Positions 42,301 to 54,335 of a stretch of DNA of 64,000 bases are shown in pieces; position 1 is the first letter of the stretch, and the number at the start of each line of letters is the position of its first letter. The notes beneath the pieces were generated by a model. It was not told the DNA's origin. It saw nothing but the letters and a program-made list of their open reading frames with translations, and ran no database searches. The stretch comes from Symbiodinium natans (taxonomy: Eukaryota; Sar; Dinophyceae; Suessiales; Symbiodiniaceae). A program made the translations under genes and the position numbers. The stretch covers positions 828,068 to 892,067 of the forward strand of contig CAJNDS010000824.1 in NCBI GenBank assembly GCA_905221605.1, in the 5' to 3' direction.

Positions 42301-44659
42301 GACACCTGGGTGGATGACATTGGAGCGGATTTCGAAGCACGATATCCTGAGCAGGCAGCGTTTGCGGTCTATGAAGGTTACAAAACCCTTCGCCGGCTTC
42401 TGGAAGGTAGCGACCTCCGTTTGTCCCTGAAGAAAACAGGCTTCCTGTGCACCACTGCAGAAGCCAGAAGGGAGCTACAGAAGCTGCGCAAAGATGGGGA
42501 CCCGGCTATCTGTGATAGCGTGAAGGATTTAGGCCTGGACTGTGCCCTGGGTCGGGTCCGGAGGGTCAAGGTGCAAAGAGCCCGCAAGCACAAAGCGGGC
42601 CAACGGCAGAAGAAGTTGAAACAACTGAGAGTCCCGGGTGTGCCGGCCAAGGTTCGCCTCTTCAGAGGAGGGGTTGCCTCCGTCCTTACTTGGGGCCACC
42701 AAGCCCAGGGAATGCCGCCCACACGGAGACAGAAGCTCCGGACTGCCTTGGCTGAGCAGTGTGGCAGACAGAAAATGGGCAACCTAGAGGTGGCTCTGTC
42801 CTCTGTAGGCGACAGGTACCAGGATCCGGGTCGCACAATGATGGTCCAGCAAGTTGAGGCCTGGTTCCAGCTTAAGAAGCGCTGGGTAGGAAAGGAAGAG
42901 CTGCTGGAAAGAACCTGGGGCCTTACAGTCCAAAAGCTGGAAGAAGCCAGCAGCCGGTGGCAAATGGTTAAGGGCCCTCTTGCAGCTACAGTTGCATACC
43001 TGCTTGGCCTGGGTTGGCAGCCTAGAGACAGTGATGAGTGGCTGGACACCCAGGGCACCAGGCACACCATGCACACCCCACAGCAGGAGTGTCGTGTCCT
43101 TGACCTCCTCCAGCAAACTTATCAGGAAGAAGTCGACCGCCGCATCGCCACCGGCCTCGCTGCTCCTGAGCTAAAGGGGGGAATCGACTGGACAGTGGGG
43201 AGAAAACTGTTGGGGGGTTTTAAGAAAGAAGGGCGAACCACGAAAGCAGCTGCCCTGAGGTGTGTTTGGCAGGGTGCCCTGGTGTGCAGCCAGAACTCTG
43301 CTGTCAAAGTGTGCCCCCGGTGCCACCAGGAAGCGGACTGGGAGCATGTGCTCTTGGATTGTGCTTGGTGGGAAGCCCAGAACTGGGAACTGCCAACATG
43401 GTTCCAAGAAGGCAGGGCCCAAGGCCCGAGATCGCTGTGGACCAGGGGCCTCCCGCCCAAACCCAAATGGGAGGTACAGCCTCCACAAGAGGACAATCCC
43501 ATCTTTCTGGGTATATGGGCAAACAAAGAGGCCCTGAATGACCCGGAGCTTGTGTATGGCACAGATGCTAGTGGTGGCCCCTACACGGCGGACCCGAGAC
43601 TCCGGCAGGTGGCATATGCAGTAGTAGCCTGCAAGAAACAGGGCCAAGAATACGTCCAGGTAGGAGCAATCGTAGGCCAAGTCCCTGGATCACAGACGGT
43701 TTTTCGGGGGGAGCTGTATGCCGTTCTGCAGCTGGCCCGTTATACCGAAGGCCCTATTGACACGACACTAGACTGCCTTGGTGTCCCCAAACGAGTCCGC
43801 AGCCCAAAGCCGGGCAAGACCCACGGTGACATCTGGTGGGAGCTGCAAACCACTGATGTCAACCGCCTCAAAATGAAATGGGTTCCATCCCATGTTTCAG
43901 AGGAGGAGTTCCTCCGCCATGGGTGCGGAAAACTCGTGGAGACAGCAGGTCAATGACCTGGCGGACAAGCTGTGTGGGGAAAAAGCGGCCGAGCTGGCCC
44001 ACCCTGATGTCCGGGCAGCCAGTCAGTACCAGGACCATTGCAGCAAAAAAGCACAAGAATTCCTGGCGAGCAGGGCGGAAAAGGTCCTTACTGCCATTGG
44101 GGAAAATCAGCACCCAGTGTATAAGGTCTTCCTGCAGGAAAAGCAGGCTCGCAAGAGCAACGAGGCCACCTCCAGGCCCTGCAAAAAGCGCATTGGCTCC
44201 AACATAGGGAGAGGCCACATCACCACCCAACAGGAATGGTTCCAGGAGCTGGTCCGGACCAAACCTGTGCATGCGTGGGAATGGGAAGGTCTCAACCTCC
44301 GGTGTGCTCAGTGTCAACTTAAACTCCTGCACACAAAGAACCGCAAAACCTTGGAAGCACTGGCAGCGCACCAATGCACACACCAAGGCAGAGTGACGGT
44401 TGAAGGGGTACATGTTACACATGTTTTAAAACTGCTCGGGAACAGACAACTGTGGGTCTGCGAAGGTTGTGGTGGACAGTTGTCCTTGAAGACTAAAAAT
44501 GTTTCGCAAAAACTTTCAGTTGCGTGCAGTTTTAAAAAGGACCCCAGGTGCAAGGCGCAGTTTAAGCCCGAGCCAACCAATGCCATCCGCAGCCTCTTTC
44601 AGCAGATGCAAGCGACAGCCCAAGTTGCAGCAAGCAGACCCCCTGTGCAAAATCCCTGA
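39398..44659 (+). pseudogene. LINE copy D, ORF2: endonuclease, RT, RNase H
   Basis: Open segments 39398-41473, 41290-43956 and 43892-44659 together hold the whole polyprotein. APE-type endonuclease: SANVTSFN, CLQETHL (about 40312), GDWNLDP (about 40661), LDFGVV (about 40770), PHAALHL (about 40846), giving the N, E, D, D and H residues of the family. RT: LLDLQTFYDSVNW (about 42031), GILAGCPFATMM (about 42199), TWVDDIG (about 42304; VDD instead of the usual ADD). A zinc motif CPRC..H..C lies near 43313-43366. RNase H: GTDASG (43558), FRGELYAV (43705), WVPSHV (43881), NDLADKL (43951). The Cys-rich tail spans 44300-44560. Two frame changes (near 41436 and 43914) inactivate it. Confidence 0.88.
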
Positions 44660-45166
44660 AGGCACCGGCAGCTGAAGCAACCTAGGAGGTTGCATCCTCC
44701 CAGTGAGGATAAAGTGAAGGTCATCCTCGCTACCAGAGAAGCCACTCCTGACCGATCCCCTCTAACAGCCTGCGCCAGGTGCACCAGCGGCCTTGAGGGA
44801 ACTTTTTGTCAGGAGGTTCCTAACCTCTCATGAGGTACCAGCCTCTGGTAGCATCCCAAAGAGGATGATAAGCTGAGGTTCATCCTCGCTGCCAGAGAAC
44901 ACACCCCTGGCCGATTTCCTCTCACGGTTTGCACCCAATGCACCAGAAACCCTGAGGAACGTTTTGCCAGGAGGTTCATTCCTCTCATGAGGTACGACCT
45001 CTGGTAGCATCCCAAAGAGGATGGTAGCTTAGGAGGAGGTGTTTTTCCTCCCCCTGTACTATAGGGCCAAGAGGGCCATCAGATGTGCCAGTACAGAGGC
45101 ACGGTTTTCACAACCCAAACACCAAGAAGGTGGATCGCATTTGTTCGCTCAACTCGGAAAAAAAAA
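44660..45166 (+). other. LINE 3' UTR, copy D
   Basis: Two tandem units of about 160 nt plus the unique end and A-run, as in copies A and B. Only one satellite unit (AACCCAGG) follows before poly-C. Confidence 0.8.
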
Positions 45167-45193
45167 TTGAACCCAGGTTCTCGATGTTGTTGT

Positions 45194-45194
<1 letters not shown>

Positions 45195-45226
<32 letters not shown>

Positions 45227-45256
45227 AGGGCCGGGAGGTTCGAACCCCCCCCCCCC
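45195..45256. repeat. Poly-C tracts (C31 and C12) after LINE copy D
   Basis: An uninterrupted run of about 31 C (45195-45225), then GAGGGCCGGGAGGTTCGAA and a second run of about 12 C (45245-45256), placed where the satellite would be expected to continue. The length may be unreliable because of sequencing. Confidence 0.85.
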
Positions 45257-46930
45257 GAACCTTGCTCAGAAGGCCTGAGCCACAATTTTGCTTAAGTCAG
45301 GTTCTAGCCTTGTTCGTTGGACCTGAAGTCTGCCGCTCTAGGCACGTTCGCGCGCGCGCGCCATTTATTTTCTTTTTTAAAATTTTCGCCGCTCCAGACG
45401 CCGCGTCCGGCGAAAAATTTGAAAAGTCGAGTCTTCCAAGCAAAGGCAATGATGAAGGACGTTCGTCGAACAGCTGTAGACATGACCACTCAAATAAAAA
45501 ACTGTTGTCGTTCTCATCGATCGGCTGCTCATCGGTTCTTCAGACAGCAGCCGCTCCAGAGTTGTTTGGCTAAAGCGGCTGCTTTAAGAAACTCTTGCAA
45601 CTAATTGGAGATTGCCACTGGTTCAGCTGAGCCAACGGCCTGCTGTGGCAAGAATGCCAGTTTCTCCTTTCCGTGCACTGTGCCACTGCTGCTTTTTCTT
45701 ACATGCACGTTTTGTCGCTCATATTTCTCTAAATGGGCCCTCCTCCATTCAGCGAAGGAAGTCTTCAAGAAAAACTTTCAAGGGGGCTTCAAAGGGCTTC
45801 AACCTTCAAGGGGGGGCGCTTTAATCATTTTTGGTTAACCCTTCAAGCCTTCTTTCTCTTAAAACCCCTTTGAATCTTGTATTTTTCAACGGTACTTCCA
45901 CGTTTCTTGTCGTTCTACTCGAACTTTTCTGTTTTTTGTATTTCGTTCTTCGAAAAATCAGAGAAGAAGAGAGAGGGATTTTAGTTTAAATTCCACCCCC
46001 TCAAATCTTGTTTTGTTTTGTCTTTCATTGTTCGAGAATTAGAGAAGTGGAGACTTTTTGGAAGTGACGGGGGTTGGGAGGGGCAGCCCCCCCATTCACT
46101 TGTTGTAGGAAAGGGTATTCTAAATTCCGCCCTTAACTGTGAACAATGCTTTGATTGATTGCTCTGCTTTTTGAACAACTGCACTGCTCCAGGGTTTTAG
46201 GTCGTGTTTCTTTGTTGGTTCGGAAAGTGCAAGGTGCAGTTTTTGCCTGCTGTAAGGTCTCCTCCTAGTCGAATCCAGCTTTTGGCAACAGCTGCCGGGC
46301 ACAGTCAACAAAAACGCTTTTCTTGTCCTGCTATTTGCATTCGTTTGCTAGAGGCTTTACCCGCCAAGGTGTGGAACATGACCCGCACATGCGTCCGAAT
46401 GAAATAAAATGGAAATGTTGTCGAAATTTAGAAGTGGTGTTGCAGGCCGTTGCCAAAGAAGCAGTGTAATGGTGTTGCAGTTGTCGTTTTTCATCGCAGA
46501 AGTGTTGTTCGCTAGAATTGGTTGTAGTTTGGCAGTTTCGTTGCTGAGCAAGCCGAACCGCGGCGGCACAGCTTTTCTGCGTGATGCGCAGCGCCCAAAT
46601 CTTGTGCACCGGGCAGCGCAGGTCGCCAAGCACTTCCCAGGGTAGTGGCAGTCGTGGTGGTGGTTGTATGTAGTTGCAGCCAAAGGTCATCGTACAAGTG
46701 GATGTGGTCGTGTTTTCAGAGTTTGGGGTTTGGGTTGAAACTTCAGATTGGTTCTAGCCAGTAAAAGTTTTTCAGCAAGCAAACGGGAGAGTGCTTTGCA
46801 CCCCGTTAGGCAAAATATCCAAATTCCTTGGCAGAGCACGAACATGTACATTTGTTGCTTCTTCCAGACATGATTGTGCATGTGCAAATCTAGCAGCTGA
46901 TTTTGAGTTGACATACACATCTGTTGCTCC
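45257..46930. other. No recognisable gene; one diverged 82-bp unit and hairpin
   Basis: Short ORFs only. From 45900 to 46130 there is a diverged unit of the 82-bp family, including a shortened G/C hairpin (46069-46093). The remainder shows no motif. Confidence 0.4.
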
Positions 46931-46933
46931 TTC

Positions 46934-47164
46934 GAGAGGGAGAGAGAGAGGGAGAGGGAGGGAGAGAGAGGGAGAGAGGGCGAGAGGGCGAGAGGGCGAG
47001 AGAGGGTGAGAGAGGGGGGGGGGGAGAGAGGAGAGAGGGGGGAGGGGGAGAGGGGGAGGGGGAGAGGCGGGAGAGAGGGGGATGGGGGAGAGGCGGGAGA
47101 GAGGGGGAGAGGGGGAGAGGGGGAGAGGGAGGGGAGGGGGAGGAGAGGGGGGGGGGAGAGGGGG
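46934..47164 (+). repeat. 230-bp polypurine (GAG/GGA) tract
   Basis: Almost only G and A on the plus strand. The long ORFs across it (Gly/Arg/Glu on one strand, Ser/Pro/Leu on the other) are products of composition. Such tracts can form triplexes; no function is shown. Confidence 0.85.
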
Positions 47165-50100
47165 CTTGACAGGATCGGCATAGGGGCCGCTGTTGCCTGC
47201 GACTTCGGGTTCGCTGCTTGCCTGCCCCCTTGCCAAGAGAGCCGCGACGTTTTCCACGCACCTGTGTTGTGTGAGGGCGAGAGAGAACGCAGTCAGAGGG
47301 CGACTGCTTGCACGATCGTGCGTCATAGCAGGCTGACCGCTGCAATGACGGGGGGGGGGGGGTGCGAATGAGGCGCCACGAACGCAGGGGGAAGCTCGAC
47401 GCGTGCGAACTTCTTCTCCACGATGTCGGCGACCATGGCTGCGATGTCTGCGCCTGCGAGAGCGGTCACGGCTGCGTCCCGAGCCTGCTGGAGAGCGTCT
47501 GCGGGACCGACCAGCGCGACGCGTGCGCCGACTGCGGATTGGATACCCGCGGAGGATGATTTCCATGCCGGTTCGGCATAACGCAAGAACTTGCTCGGCC
47601 AAAGCTATTCCAAGGTGTAGTGCTCGCTCGCGAAGGTCCATGTTCCGCGCGGAGAGGAAGGGAGGAGAAGGCGAACCGCAGAGGCTGCTGATGCTCCGCC
47701 AAAAAAGAAGTGTTGAGGGCCCGGGATGGCAGGACAAACGTGCAGATGGAGGCGCAGTTGAATGCAAGTGGGCACGTGCGTGGGCCAAAAAATGGATGCG
47801 CTCCTTGTCCAGATGCCCGCAAAGGCACCGGAGAAAACAAAAAAACAACCTCCAGCTTCCGAGCTGGAAGAAGTTTGGCAGCAGAAGCTGCTCAAAAATA
47901 TAGAGAAGCAGCTACCGCAGCTTAAATCAGATCAGTGTGGCACAGGCCCAAAATGACGTTATATTAGCGCTTGCCGAGACGTTGACGGAGCCGCAAATGC
48001 CAAACGTATCAGTGTCGTTGATACACCGGTACTGTCACTCCCCAGGAGACCTCTACGTTTACTGGAAGGGTGCTCATCGGGCTGACGAAACCGCAGCCCT
48101 TAGCACCACCCCTGGGGTCCCTCGTCAGTAACCCCTGCGGACCCAGGGGTGGGTCTTAATGTCTCTGAATTGTCCACAGCATTAGGACACCTCAGCTTTC
48201 GTGTGGGTAGTGATGTTTTTGGGCTGCGTTGGGGCTCAAAATTTCCAAAACCTCCAGTGGAATCCAATGCCGCCTTTCCATGGTTGTACATTTCTTGGGT
48301 TGTCTATTTGTCCAAGGTCGCCAGTACATTCACGACACGCGTCTGTGCTGCTCTCAACCAGTGCTTCAAGAACGGCCTCGAAAGACAGAGGAAGGCGTGA
48401 CGCCTGCGGGCGAGCTCCCAGGCGTGCACGCCTGGGGCTCGCCTCCATCCTGTCTTCCATGCCCGGCAGAAGAAGAAGAGAGAAAGTCATGCATGTGGCT
48501 TCATGGGACAAGAGTAGTACGACTTGTTCAGTGTGAAGCAGTGGTTTGCGAAGCAATAATCGAAAAAAACAATCGAAACCCGACATGAGGAGACACAAGA
48601 AGAAAGCAAGACAAGAAATCAAAAACAATCTGGGGATCGTTGTCATTGTTGTTTAACAAAAAACTTATATCTTTTGAATCATCATGAACACCGTTACCTC
48701 TCGGTAACACATGTTTCGGCATCTCTGATCGCTAGATCTTATAATATTGCATTACACAGCTTGAATACGATAGTAAACTTAGTAAACCTTACCAAAACCA
48801 TCTTGACCACTCGCTTGCAGACTGTATCATGAAAATCCTGAATAACTTACTCATAAGCCAACGATATTCTGAACTTGCCTGCTCACAAGCAAATCCAAAA
48901 AAGTCTTGAATAATTTGAAGCACTCATAGAAAGTAATATAATAGGACTGCCATCCACTCGCGTGGACTTTCCCTACTGAAGTGAAGTAAGTGTCCATGTC
49001 TAAGTTGCACGTTTCGTGTTAGGTTCGGTTGAACTTTTATTTTCAGGTTGCGTATGGAGCCCTTGTAAGTATTACATGAAAATCCGAGAGTGTTCATGTC
49101 TGCAGAGAGATGTTTTACCACTAGCGCGTTGTATGTTTTGTTGGAAGGAGGCATCTCTTCTGTGACAAGCCCCCTCCCTCCATAGCTCCTTTTCTTGGCT
49201 GCTTTGAAACCCAAGCTCCAAACATCCAATTTCCAGAAAAGCAAATTTGCAATGCAAGTCAAGAATCCAAAGTTTGCGGACAAAGTCGCATAAACAGGTT
49301 TGGATCCTTGGATTCTTGTATGAACGGGGGGAGTGGGGGGAGGCTTCTTCTACTGTAATGAAGAAGAACTACCCAATTATGGGCAAATCTATGTGCTGGC
49401 AAACGGGAGGGGGGGGGTCGGGGCGCCGGTGCTGCAGCAGGCAGGTTGTTTGTTTGGTTTTGAAGGAAAGGGCCATACCCCAAACCACCTATCCAATCAA
49501 CCCGCACAACCCAAAATATAACATTCCCGAAATCCGAAAGCTCAAAACTCAAGCTTTTTCGGGGAGATCCTCTCTTGTGAGCTTTGGGGTTTTGGGTTTC
49601 GGATATTTGAACTTTGCACCCCCATGTGCCTAGCGGCCTAGCGTTGCTCGTTTTCGAAAACAGCCGTAGTGCTAATCTCGACTGTGAAACATCTTCAACA
49701 AAATCTTAAAACCCAAAATAGAAAAATTCGGATTTTTGGATTCTTGTGCTTTTTGTATTGAGGTTTAGCAAGTAGGGTTCTAAAACCTCAATTTTAGATA
49801 TTTAATATTCATCAGAAATACAGAAAACGCATGTGAACATCTAACGTATACAGGAGCTTTCACAGTCGAGGTTGGTTCATTGGGGTGGAGGCGACCATAC
49901 ATATATCAACAGCAGATATGCTTTTGGTTATACTTTTCATGTTACATATATGGAATCAAAGAAAAGCACATGTTAACTTGGCCCGAGTTGGAAACGCTCA
50001 TCTTGCCAGCCTAATTTCATGTCTTGCTTGAAATATCCGTAGCGGGTGGTAGCCGTAAGCCAACTGGCTGACAAACTCCAAGAAAGGGTTTCCTCGTTTC

Positions 50101-50430
50101 TTGTTGATTTCAAGAACATCACAAACGACTTGCGTAATCATCTGCACGTGCCACTTGTTTGACAGCAAGCATCAATTTTCGACTTCAGACATGCACAAAC
50201 AACATCTGCGGTTTTCTGGGGTGGCAAGCAAGCTAGAAATCGCAGTGCTGTAACACATGTGCATCACGCCAAAGCAGGCAATGCTGTTGAACATTTTGGT
50301 GCGTGGGGTCCTCGCGCTTTGTCCAATATTCCAAAAGATTTCCCGATGATGTGGCGCTGGTTCCTCGTATGTGCCGCCGGACTTGTCTGTGCGTGGCAGC
50401 CTTTGCTCACGGGGTTGCGGTGAATCAGTG
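47165..50430. other. Unassigned region with weak coding signals
   Basis: A minus-strand segment at 47323-47586 reads as an Ala-rich amphipathic protein (DALQQARDAAVTALAGADIA) and could be an exon of an unknown gene. From 48600 to 50400 the sequence is more AT-rich, without coding signs. Confidence 0.25.
47813..47956 (+). CDS. Possible small exon, unknown protein
   Basis: ATG-initiated frame of 47 codons, MPAKAPEKTKKQPPASELEE then a Lys/Gln/Leu helix, ending at a TGA at 47954-47956. Immediately downstream another frame reads VAQAQNDVILALAETLTE, so an intron or frameshift near 47920-47940 is possible. The texture is protein-like, but no family is recognised. Confidence 0.25.
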   Translation: MPAKAPEKTKKQPPASELEEVWQQKLLKNIEKQLPQLKSDQCGTGPK

Positions 50431-53230
50431 AGAATTACTTTGTTTGACCCGTGAGTAAGGCTTTATCATGGACATGCCCTCGCCTTCGCTTCTCCTGCAC
50501 ATCGAACGCCGCGAGAAAAGGTGAGCATGTCTTGTTCAAGTTGTTTTTTATTCGGCCGCGTGAGCTGTTGGTAGATTTGGTATACAATGGAGGTGGCATT
50601 GCCTCGTTCCCCATCGCGAAGGCCTGGTGCAGGACCCGAACAAGTTGGCTGGAATCAGCAAACGTTTTGCCGCACATGTCAGCTTTAACACATGTCTGCT
50701 GCGATGTTTTGCCGTGCAGTATTCGCATGTCATGTGCAAGCAAGTTTGCAGACAACACGGACGACAATTGATGCAGTTCACAGGCACAAAATGAATACCA
50801 CATAGACGTGTGTCATGTTTTCAGGACACATCAATGCCAAGGCCAAAGTTAGACGGTCAAACATATGTCAACATTCAAGCCCATCTGTGAGTATGCTGGT
50901 GGATGTGACAGGTGCGATTGAATAACCTCGTGTCGAAGACCTTGCGGAGGCCTCTTCTTGCAGGGGATATTGTTCCTTGGCCTGGTTTTGCCGGGTATTG
51001 AACCGGTCTTGTTCTGAATTGTTTGCACGGATGCTTGATCACTGGCCACCAAGGTATATGAAACCCGAGCTTTCAACACGGGTTTTGAAGCAACGGTGCG
51101 AGTCCATGGCTTGGAGGTGTCGCCGTGGCATTGAAAATTTGGATTTGAGGTGAAAGTGTGACGAATCCATCTGGTCATTCCGTCTCTGGTGCAGGACTCT
51201 ACGCCCTTGGAGTTTTCAGGCCAAACAAGTAGTACCCAGAACATTTGCCTGCTTTTCGGTCGTTCCGGTGTTTTCTGCAGAGGCGTCGCCTCGCAGGAGA
51301 ACACGGCAGAGCTGTCAGCATGACTCTCGGACACTTCCCGTTCGCATTTTTGATCATGTGTGCGGCTCCCAAAGTTTCTGGTTCCGAGGCAGCGGCAGCC
51401 GCTGTGGCGGCTTTGCCACCCCCGCCAAGCATAGAGCCGCGGTATCCTAAACCCCAGGCGGGCAGTTTCCTGCAGAAAAGTGGTCCGAGTGGAGTGCCGA
51501 AGAATTGTCAGGATGCTGCTTCATGGGTTGCCGAACAACTTTCGGACAAGACACACGTCGAACTAGCACGCACCTTGTGACGTATGTGACATGCAAGATC
51601 TGCACCGGATATCGAACAAGTCTCAGGATTCTACTATGGCTGATGTATTGCCTACATTGGCAACGTGGCTGCATCTTGCGCTGGTGTTTGGCAACTAGTA
51701 GGCAAGGCTTTGCCGTTCAGCCAAGGCTTATGTGCATGCAGACATGGGAGCAGAAGCGCCGCACAGCTCAGGAGATAGTTGGAAAAGCCGCTGTGTGCGC
51801 AGCACACATGTTTTAATTCATGCTCATTGTATTTTACTCATATCATGTGCCTGCTGCAGGTCGTTCATCCTCGAGGAATCCGTGTGGGCTTCCGTTACCA
51901 GTTGCGTCGAACTGTGTCTGCAGCGTTCTTGATGAGTCATGATACTGCTGCAGCTTGGAAATTCGTGCTGAGATGCCAGGAGGATCCTTGCAGAGTGCGC
52001 GTTCGAAGGTCTGCTGTTCGAAGAGAGTGGCTTCCGCAGGACTTGTCGTCCCATTCGTGCCTTGCATCGCAAATTGACTTGGGCAAGTCGTGTGGCTTGC
52101 GCAGAATGTGTGCAAAGACATTGGAAGGAGGTGCGATGTGTGCTGGTCAGCCGGAAGACTCACGGCTCGAAACTGGCCGTGGCTTGTCTCATGCAAAATG
52201 TGTCACTGCTGTAGATCCTTGGATCCGGGATCCCTGCTTGGACTTGAGGCGGCTTTGCGAGCCAGGTTGCTGGGCGAGGATGGGGGCGAGAGCTATCCAT
52301 GCCTGGAGTTGAAGATGGCTGGCAAGAGTGCTGCTTGGAAGCAAAGGATAGCAGTGCAGCGAGGCTGGATGAGTCTCGTACACATCAGGCTTGTAAGGAG
52401 GCTGCCATCGCGACCAAAATACTCCAGAGGTGGGGAAGATTGGGGAAGCATGTTGCAGAGCCTCGCTGCCTTGCCGCCTTGCCCGTCGTCACAGGTTTCT
52501 GCCCCAGGGGCTTGAAGTCAGTCGATCCCCTGGGCGAACATGACCAAGAGGCTTCCGTTTAATTCCCCGCTTTCCTCTCAGATCTCTGAGGCTTCAGTGC
52601 GCGCTTCGAGCAGTTCGAAGGGTACCGTGCCCGAGGTCTTGTGCTGACCATCCAAAGACAGGCAGAGAACCGCCGGGAGGGCTTTTATTTGTTTAGAAAC
52701 ATCTTGAAACGTTCGAAACATTTGAAACGGTTCTATACCGGGTTCTATACGATTCTTCAGATGTTTTGGCCTCGCCGCAGGACATCTCGACATAGGCCGA
52801 CGTCGTCTAGCTGCTCTCGTCTCGCAGCTGTGAACTGCAAGGAATTTGCTATTTTGGGCTGGTGGAAGGTTGGCTTTGAGAATCTTTGAGCTAAGTTGCA
52901 CAAAATGGTTTGTCAAATGGCTTCCGCCATGCCTCCAGGACTTCATGCAGACTTCGAGGTTGTCTCCAAGAAGGTGCTTTCTTCAGCCAGGTCACATCAT
53001 GTCATTGCTCACCGTCAGGCAGGCACCAGGATTTCGAAAAAAATTGTACTAAGAAGCAGTTGTGAAGCACTTAGTTAGTTTGTCAAGCCCCTAGTGCTGC
53101 GCAAGACGTGTCTGTGACGTGCGTGCAGCGGAAGCAGATTGCCAGCAAGTCACATTCGCATGACAATCTGTTGGAAGTACTTGATTGGGCCCAAGACGCA
53201 GCAGAGCCGCATTTCTCGGCCCTTGCAGTA
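50431..53230 (+). other. Possible exons of an unidentified plus-strand gene
   Basis: Protein-like plus-strand stretches occur at 51388-51580 (a Pro-rich part, then NCQDAASWVAEQLSDKTHVE) and around 52320-52440 (LEAKDSSAARLDESRTHQAC, KEAAIATKILQRWGRLGKH). In style they resemble the short exons of the two genes downstream, but I could not phase them together or name a domain. The rest of the interval shows nothing. Confidence 0.25.
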
Positions 53231-53236
53231 GCTGAC

Positions 53237-54286
53237 ATGGCGAGTGATTTTCAAACGGGTCACCGTACCCATAATTGTGGAGAGCTTCGGCAGCTGGGCT
53301 AATCGAAGTGACTGCCAGCCAGTGATCGCCAGTTGAAGGTCCGTTGCGCGTTGTGCTCCGATGTCTGTTGAGGAAGGAACATGTGGGCCAGCCCGTGACA
53401 GTCTCTGGCTGGGTGCAGATGTCCCGGGACATGAACCACTTTGCTTTTGTGGATCTTCGAGACCGCTACGGCATCACTCAGGCCTGGTGGGCTGCGAAGT
53501 TTGTGAGCGTCATGCAAAAGTTATGTGAGCACATGGGTCGATGAGAGAACATGCCTCTGTTTCGCTTTTCTCGCAAGAACTAGCGCATCCTGAGCTCAGG
53601 TCGTGTTTCCCAAAGCTTCTTGGCATGCTGCAAAAGTATGCATGTGCACATGGGCAGCGTCGCAACTTCAACTTCGGAGATCTTCGGAGATTGTCAGGAT
53701 GGAGCAGACGAAGCGGGCCTCCAGCGCTACGAGCAGGCCCGAAACCTGGGCCGCGAGTTCGTTGTGAAGGCCAGGTTCCTCCTGACTCCTGGCGACTGTT
53801 GTGTAAATGGTCGAAGTCCAAGAACGCTGCTTCGCAGAGGTGACCGGAAAGGCGCCTTCCCGCTGCTGAGAATGCCACAGGAAAGGCTCGATGGGTTCTT
53901 CTTGCCTCCCGCAGGTGGTGGAGCGCATCAAAAAGAATGCAGACAGACCGCTCTCGCCTCGGCTAGTCCTCGGCCTGTCAGTTGCTTGAACTTGAAAGAA
54001 GCGAGGACGGGTGATATCGAGATTGTGGCAGACCAGCTCCAAGTTTTGCTCCTTGCATGCAGCTTGGGAGTATGATTCGATCAAATGGCACCCCGCCATC
54101 TCTTTGCCCGTTGCCAAGCTGTGTGCTGGGAATTCTCAGGAATGCCAGCTCCACGCCTCCTTTCAAGATTGAGGATCAGACAGATGCCAACGAGGAAGGG
54201 TCGGCACGAGAGTCGGCGTGACCCAGCATCTTGTGCCATCTTTTGCAAGGATACTCGAATGCGGTATCGTCGCTTGCCTTGGACAA

Positions 54287-54335
<49 letters not shown>

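Larger units (their letters stand above)
38398..45180 (+). mobile_element. LINE copy D, nearly full length
   Basis: The most complete plus-strand copy of the family: truncated SL, 5' UTR, ORF1, UAG, ORF2 with endonuclease, RT and RNase H, 3' UTR, A-run and one satellite unit. It lacks ORF3. Three small indels break its ORFs: one base near 38576 in ORF1, two bases near 41436, and a change near 43914 in ORF2. Its order of domains defines the family: APE-type endonuclease plus RT plus RNase H, as in the I-like group of LINEs (clade by architecture only). Confidence 0.9.

Noticed and set aside
46687-47181. Ser/Pro/Leu-rich ORF on the minus strand and Gly/Glu/Arg ORFs on the plus strand
   Set aside because: They are translations of the polypurine tract and reflect composition only.
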